From an uncultured Rhodospirillales bacterium (lineage in GTDB: Bacteria; Pseudomonadota; Alphaproteobacteria; Acetobacterales; Acetobacteraceae): a DNA stretch of 64,000 nt. A program made the translations under genes and the position numbers. The notes beneath the pieces were generated by a model. It was not told the DNA's origin, searched no databases, and worked only from the letters and a program-made list of their open reading frames with translations. The DNA lies in assembly GCA_903844135.1 (NCBI GenBank), contig CAIMSN010000091.1:1-64000 (forward strand), written 5' to 3'. Shown piece by piece: positions 13,589 to 22,517 of the stretch (the stretch's first letter is position 1; the number at the start of each line of letters is the position of its first letter).

Positions 13589-14140
13589 ATGACCGACCCG
13601 GACATCTCTCCCTCGGGACCGCCCGCAGGCGTGACCCAGGAGCCTGCCGGCTTCACCCAGGAGCAGATCGAGGCGCTGTTCTTCAACGCGGCGCGCGAGG
13701 GGCAGGACGACGTCCTGGCGCAGTTCCTCGATGCCGGCGCCGATCCGAACCATGTCGACGCACGCGGCTACACGCCGCTTATCCTGGCCTCCTACAACGG
13801 CCATGTCGGAGCGACGCGCCTGCTGCTGGCACGCGGCGCGCTGCCCGACCAGCCGGACGGCAAGGGCAGCACTGCCTTGTCGGGGGTGGCGTTCAAGGGA
13901 GAACTCGACATCGCCAGGCTGCTGCTCGAGGCCGGCGCCTCGGTGGACCTGCCGAACAATGTCGGGCGCACGCCGCTGATGTTCGCGGTGATGTTCGGCC
14001 GCGACGCGATGGCCAACTTCCTGCTGGATAACGGTGCCGATCCGCTGCTGCGCGACGGAGAGGGCAACAGCGCCCGGACCCTGGCCGAACGGCAGGGCAA
14101 CCTGGCGCTGGCCGAGCGGATCGACGCGCGGAGCGCCTGA
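13589..14140 (+). CDS. Small ankyrin-repeat protein
   Basis: The 183-residue protein is made almost wholly of ankyrin repeats: EQIEALFFNAAREGQDDVLAQFLDAGADPNHVD, then GYTPLILASYNGHVGATRLLLARGA, then STALSGVAFKGELDIARLLLEAGASV, then RTPLMFAVMFGRDAMANFLLDNGAD. Ankyrin stacks bind protein partners; the partner is unknown. No signal peptide or membrane segment is visible, so it should be cytoplasmic. The ATG at 13589 is preferred because AGGAG lies 8 nt upstream; an upstream in-frame ATG at 13553 lacks this. It ends 15 nt from the convergent regulator gene and may be expressed alone or by read-through from treY. Confidence 0.88.
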   Translation: MTDPDISPSGPPAGVTQEPAGFTQEQIEALFFNAAREGQDDVLAQFLDAGADPNHVDARGYTPLILASYNGHVGATRLLLARGALPDQPDGKGSTALSGVAFKGELDIARLLLEAGASVDLPNNVGRTPLMFAVMFGRDAMANFLLDNGADPLLRDGEGNSARTLAERQGNLALAERIDARSA

Positions 14141-14155
14141 CGGCCGGCTTGGTCC

Positions 14156-15169
14156 CTACCGGCCCAGCCGGGTCGCCTCGTCGAGGCGCAGGATGGTGTG
14201 CACGTTGGTGAACGAGGTCGCCAGCGTGTTGATCGCGCCGGTGCGCAGCGCGCCGAGGATCGCCGGGGCCTTGGTGTTCTCCGCGGCGATCGCGATCACG
14301 TCGGGGATCCGCGTCAGATCCTCGCGCGACAGGCCGATCACCCTGCCCTGCATGCTGGTGGTCGCCGGCCGTCCGAGGATGTCGATGAAATCATAGCCCA
14401 TGGTGTCGCCGATGGTGCCGGCCAGGCGCGCCTCGGCGATCTCCTGCGGCGAGAACCAGCCCATCCTGACCATGTTGCTGTCCTCGGACAGATCGCCGAT
14501 GCCGATCAGGGCGATGTCCGCCCGCCGCGCACGATCCAGCGTGAGCTTGACGGTATCGTTGCGATACAGCTCCTCGCGCAGCGCCACGTTGGTCACCAGA
14601 GCCGGCGCATACAGCGTCTCGCTCTCGCCGCCGTAGCGCGCGGCGAGACGGCGGCAGATATGGTCGGGGTTCATGTATTCGCCGGCCCGCAGCGAGCCGC
14701 CGATCGCGCAGACGAAGGTGACGCCGCCGCGTGGCGGCGAGACCAGCGCGTCGGCCACGGCGGCGACGTTCCGGCCCATGCCGACCGCGACGGTCTTGCC
14801 GGGGGAGAGGCTCTTTTCCAGATGCGCCGCGACCAGGCGCGCGACCGCGTTGCGCTGCGCGTCGGCGTCGCGATGATCGACCGAGACCAGCAGGCGATCG
14901 ATGCCGAAGCGATCGATGAAGATCCGCTCCAGCTCGGCGCCGACCGAGTTCGGCTGATGCACGCGGATCTCGACCAGCCCGTCGGCGCGGGCGCGGGCCA
15001 GCAGCCGGCTGACCTTGGCCCGCGACATGGCGAAACGCCGCGCCAGCTCCTCCTGGGTCACGTCCTCGTAGTAGTACAGCGTCGCGATCTCGATCAGGGT
15101 CTCGACCCTGACCTCGCCGCGATCCTGATACCGCGGTGCCGGCCTGTCGGTCTCAGCGTCCACCGGCAC
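14156..15169 (-). CDS. SorC-family (sugar-binding) transcriptional regulator
   Basis: The 337-residue regulator has an N-terminal helix-turn-helix (YYYEDVTQEELARRFAMSRAKVSRLLARARADGLV, about residues 32-66). A SorC sugar-phosphate-binding domain follows (GKTVAVGMGRN, FVCAIGGSLRAGEYMNPD, RADIALIGIGDLSEDSNMVRMG). Such proteins respond to phosphorylated sugars or polyols. It diverges from the DhaK/ABC locus over a 271-bp gap holding repeated TGAACAT-like motifs, so it most likely controls that operon and itself. The start is GTG; a second in-frame GTG six bases later has GAGG at better spacing and may be the real start. Confidence 0.88.
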   Translation of the reverse strand: MPVDAETDRPAPRYQDRGEVRVETLIEIATLYYYEDVTQEELARRFAMSRAKVSRLLARARADGLVEIRVHQPNSVGAELERIFIDRFGIDRLLVSVDHRDADAQRNAVARLVAAHLEKSLSPGKTVAVGMGRNVAAVADALVSPPRGGVTFVCAIGGSLRAGEYMNPDHICRRLAARYGGESETLYAPALVTNVALREELYRNDTVKLTLDRARRADIALIGIGDLSEDSNMVRMGWFSPQEIAEARLAGTIGDTMGYDFIDILGRPATTSMQGRVIGLSREDLTRIPDVIAIAAENTKAPAILGALRTGAINTLATSFTNVHTILRLDEATRLGR

Positions 15170-15202
15170 CTCGTTTGCTGCATTGCAATATTATGGCGGT
15201 CT

Positions 15203-15273
15203 TGAACATTTTCTCACGGCGTTTCGGCTGATGTTCACGCAACTTGACGTCGATCGCCAGGCATTTTCAACAT
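15203..15273. promoter_or_regulatory. Repeated TGAACAT-like motifs, candidate SorC operators
   Basis: TGAACAT (15203-15209) is followed by its inverse ATGTTCA (15231-15237) and by the near copy TCAACAT (15267-15273). The last two spacings from the first motif are close to multiples of a helical turn. The region is relatively AT-rich and lies between the divergent regulator and dhaK. SorC regulators bind as tetramers to spaced operators, which fits, but this is by-eye inference. Confidence 0.4.
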
Positions 15274-15341
15274 TTCTTGCGGGTCGCCAGCGTTCCGTCG
15301 TGCGATCTCGGGATATCGCCTCTGCGCAACTGATCCGAGGT

Positions 15342-15371
15342 TTGACATTCTTGCAGATGCGGGAGCAGTGT
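15342..15371 (+). promoter_or_regulatory. Candidate promoter of the polyol operon
   Basis: A perfect -35 TTGACA (15342-15347) is followed after 18 nt by a weak -10 CAGTGT. It lies about 70 nt before the dhaK ATG. The strong -35 with a poor -10 is the usual look of a regulator-dependent promoter; it remains a guess without a mapped start. Confidence 0.35.
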
Positions 15372-15440
15372 CCGTCCCGAACGCAGCGCGAAGTCCGGCA
15401 GGCGATCGGGCGGCAGACAAGACCGAGCAGAGGAGCGGCC

Positions 15441-16442
15441 ATGAACCGCGTGATCAACGATCCCGACCAGGTCACCGAGGAAAGTCTGCTCGGCGTTCTG
15501 GCCGCGCACCCCGACCTGCTGGCCAGGACCGACCATCCGCGCGTGCTGCGACGGGCCGACAAGGGCGCCACGCCGCGTGTCGGCATCGTCACCGGCGGCG
15601 GCTCCGGCCACGAGCCGGCTTTCCTGGGCTATGTCGGTCCGGGCCTGTGCGACGCCGTGGCGATCGGCGAGGTGTTCGCCTCGCCCACCGCGAAGAGCTT
15701 CCATGCCGCGTTCCAGCAGGCCGACCAGGGCCTCGGCGTGGCCTGCCTCTACGGCAACTATGCCGGGGACAACATGAACGTGAAGATGGCGGTCAAGCTG
15801 GCCGCCAAGGACGGGCTGCGGGTCGAGACCGTGGTCGCCAACGACGACGTAGCCTCCGCCAGCGCCGAGGAGGCGCAGCATCGTCGCGGCGTCGCCGGCG
15901 AGATCCTGATGTGGAAGGCCGGCGGCGCGCGGGCCGCGGAAGGCGCCGACCTGGACGCGGTGATCGGGGCGGCGCGCAAGACCATCGAGAACACGCGCTC
16001 GATCGGCATCGGCCTGTCCGCATGCACCATCCCGGCCAACGGCAAGCCGAACTTCACCATCGAGCCGGGCACGATGGAAGTCGGCATCGGCCATCACGGC
16101 GAGCATGGCATCGCGGTGCTGCCGGTGGCGCCGGCGCGCGAGATGGCCGGCATCATGCTGGAGAAGATCCTGGCCGACCTGGAATATGGCGGCGAGAACG
16201 TCGCCGTGCTGGTCTCGGGACTCGGCGCGACGCCGCTGATGGAGCTGTATCTGCTCTATGGCCATGTCGACGAGATGCTGCGGGCGCGCAACATCACCCC
16301 GACCCACCGCTTCGTCGGCAACTACTTCACCTCCCTGGAGATGATGGGCGTGTCGCTCACCGTCACCCGGCTGGATGGCGAGCTCGACCGGCTGCTGCGC
16401 GCACCGGCGCGCTCGATCGGCCTGACCGTCGCGGGCGAGTGA
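15441..16442 (+). CDS. dhaK: Dihydroxyacetone/ketose kinase, DhaK-type substrate-binding subunit
   Basis: This subunit covalently binds a short ketose and positions it for phosphorylation by DhaL. The 333-residue protein shows RVGIVTGGGSGHEPAFLGYVG, VACLYGNYAGDNMN and MEVGIGHHGEHG, where the family's hemiaminal-forming histidine sits. DhaK/DhaL pairs act on dihydroxyacetone, but related kinases act on D- or L-erythrulose and other tetruloses. No PTS DhaM gene is present, so ATP is the likely phosphate donor. The ATG has AGAGGAG 6 nt upstream. It is the first gene of an operon with dhaL, a dehydrogenase and a sugar ABC transporter, which argues for an imported polyol rather than glycerol metabolism. 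Confidence 0.88.
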   Translation: MNRVINDPDQVTEESLLGVLAAHPDLLARTDHPRVLRRADKGATPRVGIVTGGGSGHEPAFLGYVGPGLCDAVAIGEVFASPTAKSFHAAFQQADQGLGVACLYGNYAGDNMNVKMAVKLAAKDGLRVETVVANDDVASASAEEAQHRRGVAGEILMWKAGGARAAEGADLDAVIGAARKTIENTRSIGIGLSACTIPANGKPNFTIEPGTMEVGIGHHGEHGIAVLPVAPAREMAGIMLEKILADLEYGGENVAVLVSGLGATPLMELYLLYGHVDEMLRARNITPTHRFVGNYFTSLEMMGVSLTVTRLDGELDRLLRAPARSIGLTVAGE

Positions 16443-16452
16443 GGATCCGATC

Positions 16453-17097
16453 ATGGCAGACAGCATCTCCCTCGCGGACGCGGCTCCGGTCGCCCTGGAC
16501 ATCGCCCGCGCGGTAATCGAGGCGCGCGACCATCTCTCTGAGATCGACGGCGCGACCGGCGACGGCGATCACGGCGTCAACATGGCCAAGGGCTTCCGCC
16601 TGGTGATCGCCCGGCTGGAGGGCACCGACTTCGATCTGGCCAAGGGGTTCGCCACCATCGGCGACACCCTCCTGTCCGATATCGGCGGCTCGATGGGGCC
16701 GCTGTACGGCTCGTTCTTCACCGAGATGGCCGATGCGCTCGACGGCAGGGACGCGATCGACCCGGCGGCGCTGCTGGCGATGCTGTCGGCCGGCGAGACG
16801 GCGATCGTCGATCTCGGCGAGGCCGCGGTCGGCGACAAGACCCTGATCGACGTGCTGACCCCGTCGCGCATCGCGGTCGAGCAGGCGGTCGGGTCCGGCG
16901 CGAGCCTCCCGGCGACCCTGACGGCGCTGCGCGACGCCGCCGCCACCGGCCTGGAATCCACCCGCGACCTGGTCGCCCGCCGCGGCCGCGCCGCCCGTCT
17001 CGGCGAGCGTTCGCGCGGCGTGCTGGATGCGGGCGCCGCATCCTGCGAGCTGATCCTGCGGACGCTGGCCGACGGGCTGGCGCGGCATCTCGCCTGA
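16453..17097 (+). CDS. dhaL: Dihydroxyacetone/ketose kinase, DhaL-type ATP-binding subunit
   Basis: The 214-residue all-helical partner of DhaK carries the nucleotide and two magnesium ions. The signature DGATGDGDHGVNMAKG (about residues 36-51) gives the metal-binding aspartates. SDIGGSMGPLYGSFF and GDKTLIDVL complete the nucleotide pocket. It starts 10 nt after dhaK with GAGGAT as ribosome site. Full-length compared with known DhaL (about 210). Together with DhaK it should form an ATP-dependent ketose kinase. Confidence 0.9.
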   Translation: MADSISLADAAPVALDIARAVIEARDHLSEIDGATGDGDHGVNMAKGFRLVIARLEGTDFDLAKGFATIGDTLLSDIGGSMGPLYGSFFTEMADALDGRDAIDPAALLAMLSAGETAIVDLGEAAVGDKTLIDVLTPSRIAVEQAVGSGASLPATLTALRDAAATGLESTRDLVARRGRAARLGERSRGVLDAGAASCELILRTLADGLARHLA

Positions 17098-17139
17098 ACC
17101 GCCACTCCCACCCGACCGATCTCTGAGGAAGCGCCGACC

Positions 17140-18231
17140 ATGACCGTGAACCTGCCCGAGAAGATGATGGCCGTGGTCGCCTACGAGCCCGGCGACTACC
17201 GCCTCGAGGAAGTCGACGTGCCGCGCGCCGGGCCGGACGACATCATCATCGAGGTCGAGGCCTGCGGCATCTGCGCCAGCGACATCAAGACCTTCTCCGG
17301 TGCGCCGTCGTTCTGGGGCGACAACAAGGGACAGGCGCGCTACGTCAAGGCGCCGATGATCCCCGGCCACGAATTCATCGGGCGGGCGGTCGAGGTCGGC
17401 GAGAACGTGTCGCGCGACGGCAAATACAAGATCGGCGACCGGCTGATCTCCGAGCAGATCGTGCCGTGCGAGACATGCCGCTACTGCTCGCGCGGCGAGT
17501 ACTGGATGTGCGAGAAGCACGACGTCTATGGCTTCCAGAACAACGTCAATGGCGGCATGGCCAAATACATGCGGTTCCCGAAGGAGAGCCGCACCCATCG
17601 CCTGCCCGACGACGTGCCGATGGAAAAGGCGGTGCTGGTCGAGCCCTATGCGTGCTCGGTGCATGCGGTCAATCGCGGCTTGATTCAGCTCGACGACGTG
17701 GTGGTGCTGTCCGGCGCCGGCCCGCTCGGCCTCGGCATGGTGGGCGCGGCGCGGCTGAAGAACCCGTCCAAGCTGATCGTGCTGGACGGCAAGGACGACC
17801 GGCTCGCTCTGGCCAAGAGCTTCGGTGCCGACATCGTCATGAACCCGTTCAAGGAGGACGTGGTGCAGAAGGTGAAGGACCTCACCGACGGCTATGGCTG
17901 CGACGTCTATATCGAGGCGACCGGCCACGAATCCAGCGTGACGCAGGGCCTGAACATGATCCGCAAGCTCGGCCGGTTCGTCGAGTTCTCGGTGTTCGGG
18001 CACGAGGTCACCGCCGACTGGTCGATCATCAGCGACCGCAAGCAGCTCGATCTGTATGGCGCGCATCTCGGCCCTTACTGCTACCCGCTCACCATCGCCG
18101 CGATCGCCGACGGGCGCCTGCCGACCGAGGGCGTGGTCACCCACAAACTGCCTCTGTCGGAGTTCGCCAAGGGCTTCGAGCTGATGAAGAAGGGCGAGGG
18201 CTCGATCAAGATCGTGCTGATCCCGCAATAG
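17140..18231 (+). CDS. Zinc-dependent polyol/alcohol dehydrogenase (MDR family)
   Basis: The 363-residue medium-chain dehydrogenase likely oxidises a polyol to the ketose used by DhaKL. Catalytic zinc ligands are visible: ACGICASDIK, MIPGHEFIG and the later VEPYAC. The structural-zinc cysteines lie in CETCRYCSRGEYWMC. The nucleotide fold is VVLSGAGPLGLGMVGAARL. It resembles threitol/erythritol-type dehydrogenases next to DhaK-like erythrulose kinases, which is why a tetritol substrate is favoured, but sorbitol- or threonine-type enzymes share these motifs. RBS GAGGAAG sits upstream of ATG 17140. Confidence 0.85.
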   Translation: MTVNLPEKMMAVVAYEPGDYRLEEVDVPRAGPDDIIIEVEACGICASDIKTFSGAPSFWGDNKGQARYVKAPMIPGHEFIGRAVEVGENVSRDGKYKIGDRLISEQIVPCETCRYCSRGEYWMCEKHDVYGFQNNVNGGMAKYMRFPKESRTHRLPDDVPMEKAVLVEPYACSVHAVNRGLIQLDDVVVLSGAGPLGLGMVGAARLKNPSKLIVLDGKDDRLALAKSFGADIVMNPFKEDVVQKVKDLTDGYGCDVYIEATGHESSVTQGLNMIRKLGRFVEFSVFGHEVTADWSIISDRKQLDLYGAHLGPYCYPLTIAAIADGRLPTEGVVTHKLPLSEFAKGFELMKKGEGSIKIVLIPQ

Positions 18232-18247
18232 GCGGCGCGACAGCACG

Positions 18248-18889
18248 ATGAAGACGCAGCGCATCAAGCCGAACGCCCGGATCGTCCTGGGCGCGGCGGC
18301 GACGGTGGTTCTGGTCGCGGCGATGGCGCTCGATACCAAGGTGGTCAAGGTCGGATCGTCGGCCGACATCCAGGCAGGCGGGTTCTCGGCCGATTCCTAC
18401 GGCCGGAACGAGTTCCCGAAGGTCCGGGATGCGATCGAGAAGAAGGCGGTCGATGCCGTCACGCTGGCGACCGCGATCGCCAAGGACCAGGACGACGCGC
18501 AGAAGCAGTACGGCGTCGCCGCCGATGCCGGGCCGGAGTTCGCGGTGAAGTTCACCGGCAAGATCGGCAAGAAGGACGAGGATTCCGGCGCCGACGCGGT
18601 GGCGATCGACGGCATGCCGGACACGGTGCACGTGATGATCCAGACCGGACCGGCGATCACCGGGACCGATCTGCGCGACGGCACCGGGCTCATCGCGTTC
18701 GGCCAGTTCAGCAACCAGATCGACTACCAGAACGCCGGATCGGCGCTGAACAAGACGATGAAGAGCGAGATCCTGTCGAAGATCGATACCGCGTCGCTGG
18801 AGGGCAAGACGGTGTCGGTGGTGGGCGTGTTCCAGCTCACCGATCCCGGCACCTGGCTGGTGACGCCGGTCAGGATGGACGTGCGGTGA
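18248..18889 (+). CDS. DUF2291 family protein of a sugar ABC transporter operon
   Basis: The 213-residue protein matches the DUF2291 pattern as remembered: FPKVRDAIEKKAVDAVTLATAI followed by QYGV and a small beta-domain. This family is found beside ribose-type ABC transporters and is usually described as a lipoprotein; its role is unknown. An N-terminal hydrophobic helix (IVLGAAATVVLVAAMAL) is present, but no cysteine follows it. The protein has no cysteine at all, so it cannot be a lipoprotein and is probably anchored by the helix. Its stop overlaps the GTG of the ABC ATPase by 4 nt, which ties it to transport. Confidence 0.72.
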   Translation: MKTQRIKPNARIVLGAAATVVLVAAMALDTKVVKVGSSADIQAGGFSADSYGRNEFPKVRDAIEKKAVDAVTLATAIAKDQDDAQKQYGVAADAGPEFAVKFTGKIGKKDEDSGADAVAIDGMPDTVHVMIQTGPAITGTDLRDGTGLIAFGQFSNQIDYQNAGSALNKTMKSEILSKIDTASLEGKTVSVVGVFQLTDPGTWLVTPVRMDVR

Positions 18890-20403
18890 CCGCCGATCCC
18901 GACATCGTTCTGTCCGCGCACGACATCGTCAAGACCTACGGCGCGACGCATGCCCTGAAAGGGGTCAATTTCGAGATCCGCCGCGGCAAGGTCACGACCT
19001 TGTTCGGCGAGAACGGCGCCGGAAAGTCGACGCTGATGAAGATCCTCTCCGGCGTGACGGTCCCGACCTCGGGCGACATCGTCCTGGACGGGGAGAAGGT
19101 GGTGTTCTCCTCCACCGTGGATGCGCGCGATCGCGGCGTTTCGATCATCCATCAGGAACTCAGCCTGGCGCCCAACATGAGCGTGCGGGACAACATCTTT
19201 CTCGGACGCGAGCTGCGCGGCGCCACCGGCGTCGACGATGCCGAGGAGGCCCGCCAGACCGCGGGGCTGATGCGCGAACTGGAAGAGGACATCGATCCGC
19301 TCACCCTGGTCGAGGAGCTGCGCCTCGGCCAGCAGCAGATCGTCGAGATCGCGCGGGCGCTCTCGGTCAACGCCAGGATCCTGATCATGGATGAACCGAC
19401 CTCGGCGCTGAGCGCCAGCGAGGTCGAGGTGCTGTTCAAGGTGATCCGCGACCTGACCAGTCGCGGCGTGTCGATCGTCTATATCTCGCACCATCTCGAA
19501 GAGGCGCTGCAGATCACCGACTATGCGGTGGTGCTGCGCGACGGTGCGATCACCGCCACCGCCGAGGCGCGAGACATCGACCTGCAATGGATCGTGCAGA
19601 ACATGGTCGGCGACCATTACGATCGCGGCTCGCCGCCGACCGGCTATGCCTTCGGCGACGTCGCTTTGTCGGTCCGCGACGTGTGCGTCGAGGACAAGGC
19701 CAAGGGCGCGCTTCTGGTCGATCATCTGTCGCTCGATGTCCGGGCCGGCGAGATCGTCTGCATCTACGGGCTGATGGGCGCGGGGCGGACAGAGCTGTTG
19801 GAAGCGATCGCCGGCCGGGTGCCGCTCGCCTCCGGCGCGGTCAGGCTGCACGGGTCCGACCTGGCCGGGCTGAGCATCGCCGCCAGGATCGCCCGGGGTC
19901 TGGTGCTGGTGCCGGAGGACCGTCAGCGCGACGGCCTGGTGCAGACCATGTCGGTGGGCGAGAATCTGTCCCTGGCCAGCATCTCCAGCTTCGTCAGGGG
20001 CATGCTGACCTCGAGACCGCGCGAGCGGGCCCTGGTCGAGTCCGCGATCCGCAACGTGCACATCAAAACCGCCGGCGGCGGCGCGCCGATCGGCTCGCTG
20101 TCCGGCGGCAACCAGCAGAAGGTGGTGATCGGCAAGATGCTGGCGACCGGCCCGACCGCGATCCTGCTCGACGAGCCCAGCCGCGGCATCGATATCGGCG
20201 CCAAGTCGGAAGTGTTCCGGCTGCTGGGCGAGAAGGCAGCGCAAGGTCTGGCGGTGGTCTATTCGACCTCGGAAGTGCAGGAATGCCTCAGCGTCGCGCA
20301 CCGGATCGTGGTGATGCGCAAGGGCAGGATCTCAGCGACGTTCGGACCGGACGTCTCCAAGGAGGAGATCATGGCGGCATCCGGCGAGGCCGTCACATGC
20401 TGA
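18886..20403 (+). CDS. Sugar/polyol ABC transporter, dual ATP-binding protein (RbsA/XylG type)
   Basis: The 505-residue protein has two fused nucleotide-binding domains. The first has Walker A GENGAGKST and signature-like LRLGQQQIVEIARAL with Walker B ILIMDEPTSAL. The second has the degenerate P-loop GLMGAGRTELLEAIAG, then LSGGNQQKVVIGKML and ILLDEPSRGIDIG. A degenerate second P-loop is normal in this CUT2 class, which moves ribose, xylose and polyols. The GTG start overlaps the DUF2291 stop. The permease follows after 28 nt. Confidence 0.93.
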   Translation: MTADPDIVLSAHDIVKTYGATHALKGVNFEIRRGKVTTLFGENGAGKSTLMKILSGVTVPTSGDIVLDGEKVVFSSTVDARDRGVSIIHQELSLAPNMSVRDNIFLGRELRGATGVDDAEEARQTAGLMRELEEDIDPLTLVEELRLGQQQIVEIARALSVNARILIMDEPTSALSASEVEVLFKVIRDLTSRGVSIVYISHHLEEALQITDYAVVLRDGAITATAEARDIDLQWIVQNMVGDHYDRGSPPTGYAFGDVALSVRDVCVEDKAKGALLVDHLSLDVRAGEIVCIYGLMGAGRTELLEAIAGRVPLASGAVRLHGSDLAGLSIAARIARGLVLVPEDRQRDGLVQTMSVGENLSLASISSFVRGMLTSRPRERALVESAIRNVHIKTAGGGAPIGSLSGGNQQKVVIGKMLATGPTAILLDEPSRGIDIGAKSEVFRLLGEKAAQGLAVVYSTSEVQECLSVAHRIVVMRKGRISATFGPDVSKEEIMAASGEAVTC

Positions 20404-20431
20404 GCCAACATATGAAGACAGAGTTGCGACC

Positions 20432-21496
20432 ATGACAGAGACGAGCCTTTCCGCCGGACCGTCCGGGGCGCCTCGCGCACGAAGCACGCTGCACGACATC
20501 GAGATCGGACGGCTGCTGCTGGAAGGGCGTGCCTTCTTCGCGCTGATCGTGATCGTCGCGGTGTTCTCGGCGCTGTCTCCGTACTATTTCTCGCTCGGCA
20601 ACTTCCTGACCATGGCGTCGCACGTGGCGATCTACGGCATCCTGGCGATCGGCATGCTGCTGGTGATCCTCAATGGCGGCATCGACCTGTCGGTCGGCTC
20701 GACACTGGGTCTGTCCGGGGTGATCGCAGGGTTCCTGATGCAGGGGGTCACCATCGGCGGCGTGATCCTGTATCCGCCGGTCTGGGTGGTGGCGGTGCTG
20801 ACCTGCCTGCTCGGCGGGCTGGTCGGGCTGGTCAACGGCGTGCTGGTGGCGCGCTTCAAGGTGCCGGCGTTCGTCGCCACGCTCGGGGTGATGTATGTGG
20901 CGCGCGGCGTGGCGCTGCTGATCACCAACGGGCTGACCTACAACAATCTCGGCGGCCGGGCGGCGCTGGGCAATACCGGCTTCAACTGGCTCGGCTTCAA
21001 CCACCTGTTCGGCGTACCGATCGGCGTGATGGTGCTGGCGGTGGTGGCGCTGGTCGGCAATCTGGCGCTGGCGCGCACCGCGTTCGGACGCTGGCTCTAT
21101 GCGTCGGGCGGCAACGAGCGCGCGGCGGAACTGGCCGGCGTGCCGGTCCGGCGGGTGCAGGTCTCGGTCTATGTGTTGTCGGGCATCTGCGCCGCGGCGG
21201 CCGGGCTGATCCTGTCGTCGCAGCTCACCTCGGCCGGCCCGACCGCCGGTCTGTCCTACGAGCTGACCGCGATCGCCGCGGTGGTGGTCGGCGGCGCCGC
21301 GCTGACCGGCGGCCGCGGCACCATCCGCGGCACGCTGCTGGGCGCGTTCGTGATCGGCTTCCTGTCGGACGGGTTGGTCATCATCGGCATCTCGTCCTAC
21401 TGGCAGACGGTGTTCACCGGCGCGGTGATCGTGCTGGCCGTGCTGCTGAACAAGGTGCAGTACACGCGACGGCCGAAGCGGCCGGCCGCCGCCTGA
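20432..21496 (+). CDS. Sugar/polyol ABC transporter permease (RbsC type)
   Basis: The 354-residue integral membrane protein has about eight to ten hydrophobic segments. It shows the CUT2 permease motifs GIDLSVGSTLGLSGVIAG near residue 85 and LTGGRGTIRGTLLGAFVIG near the end, the latter contacting the ATPase. Together with the dual ATPase and the binding protein it completes an importer. The ribosome site is weak, so translation may depend partly on the upstream gene. Confidence 0.93.
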   Translation: MTETSLSAGPSGAPRARSTLHDIEIGRLLLEGRAFFALIVIVAVFSALSPYYFSLGNFLTMASHVAIYGILAIGMLLVILNGGIDLSVGSTLGLSGVIAGFLMQGVTIGGVILYPPVWVVAVLTCLLGGLVGLVNGVLVARFKVPAFVATLGVMYVARGVALLITNGLTYNNLGGRAALGNTGFNWLGFNHLFGVPIGVMVLAVVALVGNLALARTAFGRWLYASGGNERAAELAGVPVRRVQVSVYVLSGICAAAAGLILSSQLTSAGPTAGLSYELTAIAAVVVGGAALTGGRGTIRGTLLGAFVIGFLSDGLVIIGISSYWQTVFTGAVIVLAVLLNKVQYTRRPKRPAAA

Positions 21497-21550
21497 GACG
21501 GGGTTCGCGACCCCACGCGCAACCAAACACGAACAATGAGGAAACGATCC

Positions 21551-22510
21551 ATGCGGAAAAAGACTCTCCTGGCGATGACGGCGCTGACATTGGCCGCCTC
21601 CACCCTGGCGTCCGCCGGCCAGGCGCGCGCGGCCGGCGGCGGGCTGATGACCATCATCGTCAACGACCCGTCCAACCCCTACTGGCTGACCGAAGGCAAG
21701 GTCGCGGCCGCCGAGGCGCAGAAGCTCGGCTACACCGCCAATGTCGGCGCGTCGAAGGGCGATACCAACACCGAGAGCAATCTGATCGACACCGCGATCA
21801 CCAACCATTCGGTGGCGATCATCCTCGATCCCGCCAATGCCAGCGGCTCCGTGGGCGCGGTCAAGAAGGCGATCGCGGCCAACATCCCGGTGTTCCTGGT
21901 CAATGCGGAGATCAACGAGCCCGGCCTGGCCAAGGCACAGCTTGTCTCGAACAACGCGCAGGGCGCGGCGCTGGGCGCGCAGCGCTGGGTGAAGCTGGTC
22001 GGGCAGAAGGGCAATTATGTCGAACTGCTCGGCTCGCCGTCCGACAACAACGCCGCGACCCGCTCGAACGGCTACGAGACGGTGCTGAGCCAGTATTCCG
22101 GATTGAAGAAGGTCGGATCGCAGGTCGCCAACTGGGACCGTACCCAGGGCCACGACAAGATGCAGAACCTGCTGCAGGCGCATCCCGACATCATCGGCGT
22201 GATCAGCGGCAACGACGAGATGGCGCTGGGTGCGATCGCGGCGCTCAAGGAAGCCGGCAAGCTGTCGAGCATCAAGGTCGGCGGGTTCGACGGATCGCCC
22301 GACGCGGTGGCAGCGATCAAGGCGGGCGAGCTGCAATATACCGTGCTGCAGCCAGTGGCGATCTTCTCCGCCAAGGCGGTGGACGAGGCGGATTCGTTCC
22401 TCAAGACCGGCAAGACCGGCGTGGCGAACGAGAAGCAGTTGTTCAACTGCGTCCTGATCACCAAGACCAATGTCGGCAACTACGTCTCGGCCTTTACCCT
22501 GAAGAAGTAG
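21551..22510 (+). CDS. Sugar/polyol ABC transporter periplasmic binding protein (RbsB type)
   Basis: The 319-residue protein has a signal peptide (KKTLLAMTALTLAASTLASAGQARA) and a type-1 periplasmic binding fold. Visible parts are IIVNDPSNPYWLTEGKVAAAEA, AIILDPANASGSVGAVKKA, NAATRSNGYETVL, GVISGNDEMALGAIAAL and VGGFDGSPDAVAAIKAGEL. It delivers substrate to the permease. The ATG at 21551 is preferred over 21536 because GAGGAAA lies correctly before it. A strong hairpin follows its stop, as often seen where binding-protein mRNA is kept more stable than the rest. Confidence 0.93.
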   Translation: MRKKTLLAMTALTLAASTLASAGQARAAGGGLMTIIVNDPSNPYWLTEGKVAAAEAQKLGYTANVGASKGDTNTESNLIDTAITNHSVAIILDPANASGSVGAVKKAIAANIPVFLVNAEINEPGLAKAQLVSNNAQGAALGAQRWVKLVGQKGNYVELLGSPSDNNAATRSNGYETVLSQYSGLKKVGSQVANWDRTQGHDKMQNLLQAHPDIIGVISGNDEMALGAIAALKEAGKLSSIKVGGFDGSPDAVAAIKAGELQYTVLQPVAIFSAKAVDEADSFLKTGKTGVANEKQLFNCVLITKTNVGNYVSAFTLKK

Positions 22511-22517
22511 TCTCGCC

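Noticed and set aside
13589-14140. Ankyrin partner of a catalase
   Set aside because: Small ankyrin genes sometimes follow catalase, but katG is 46 kb away and no other catalase is seen.
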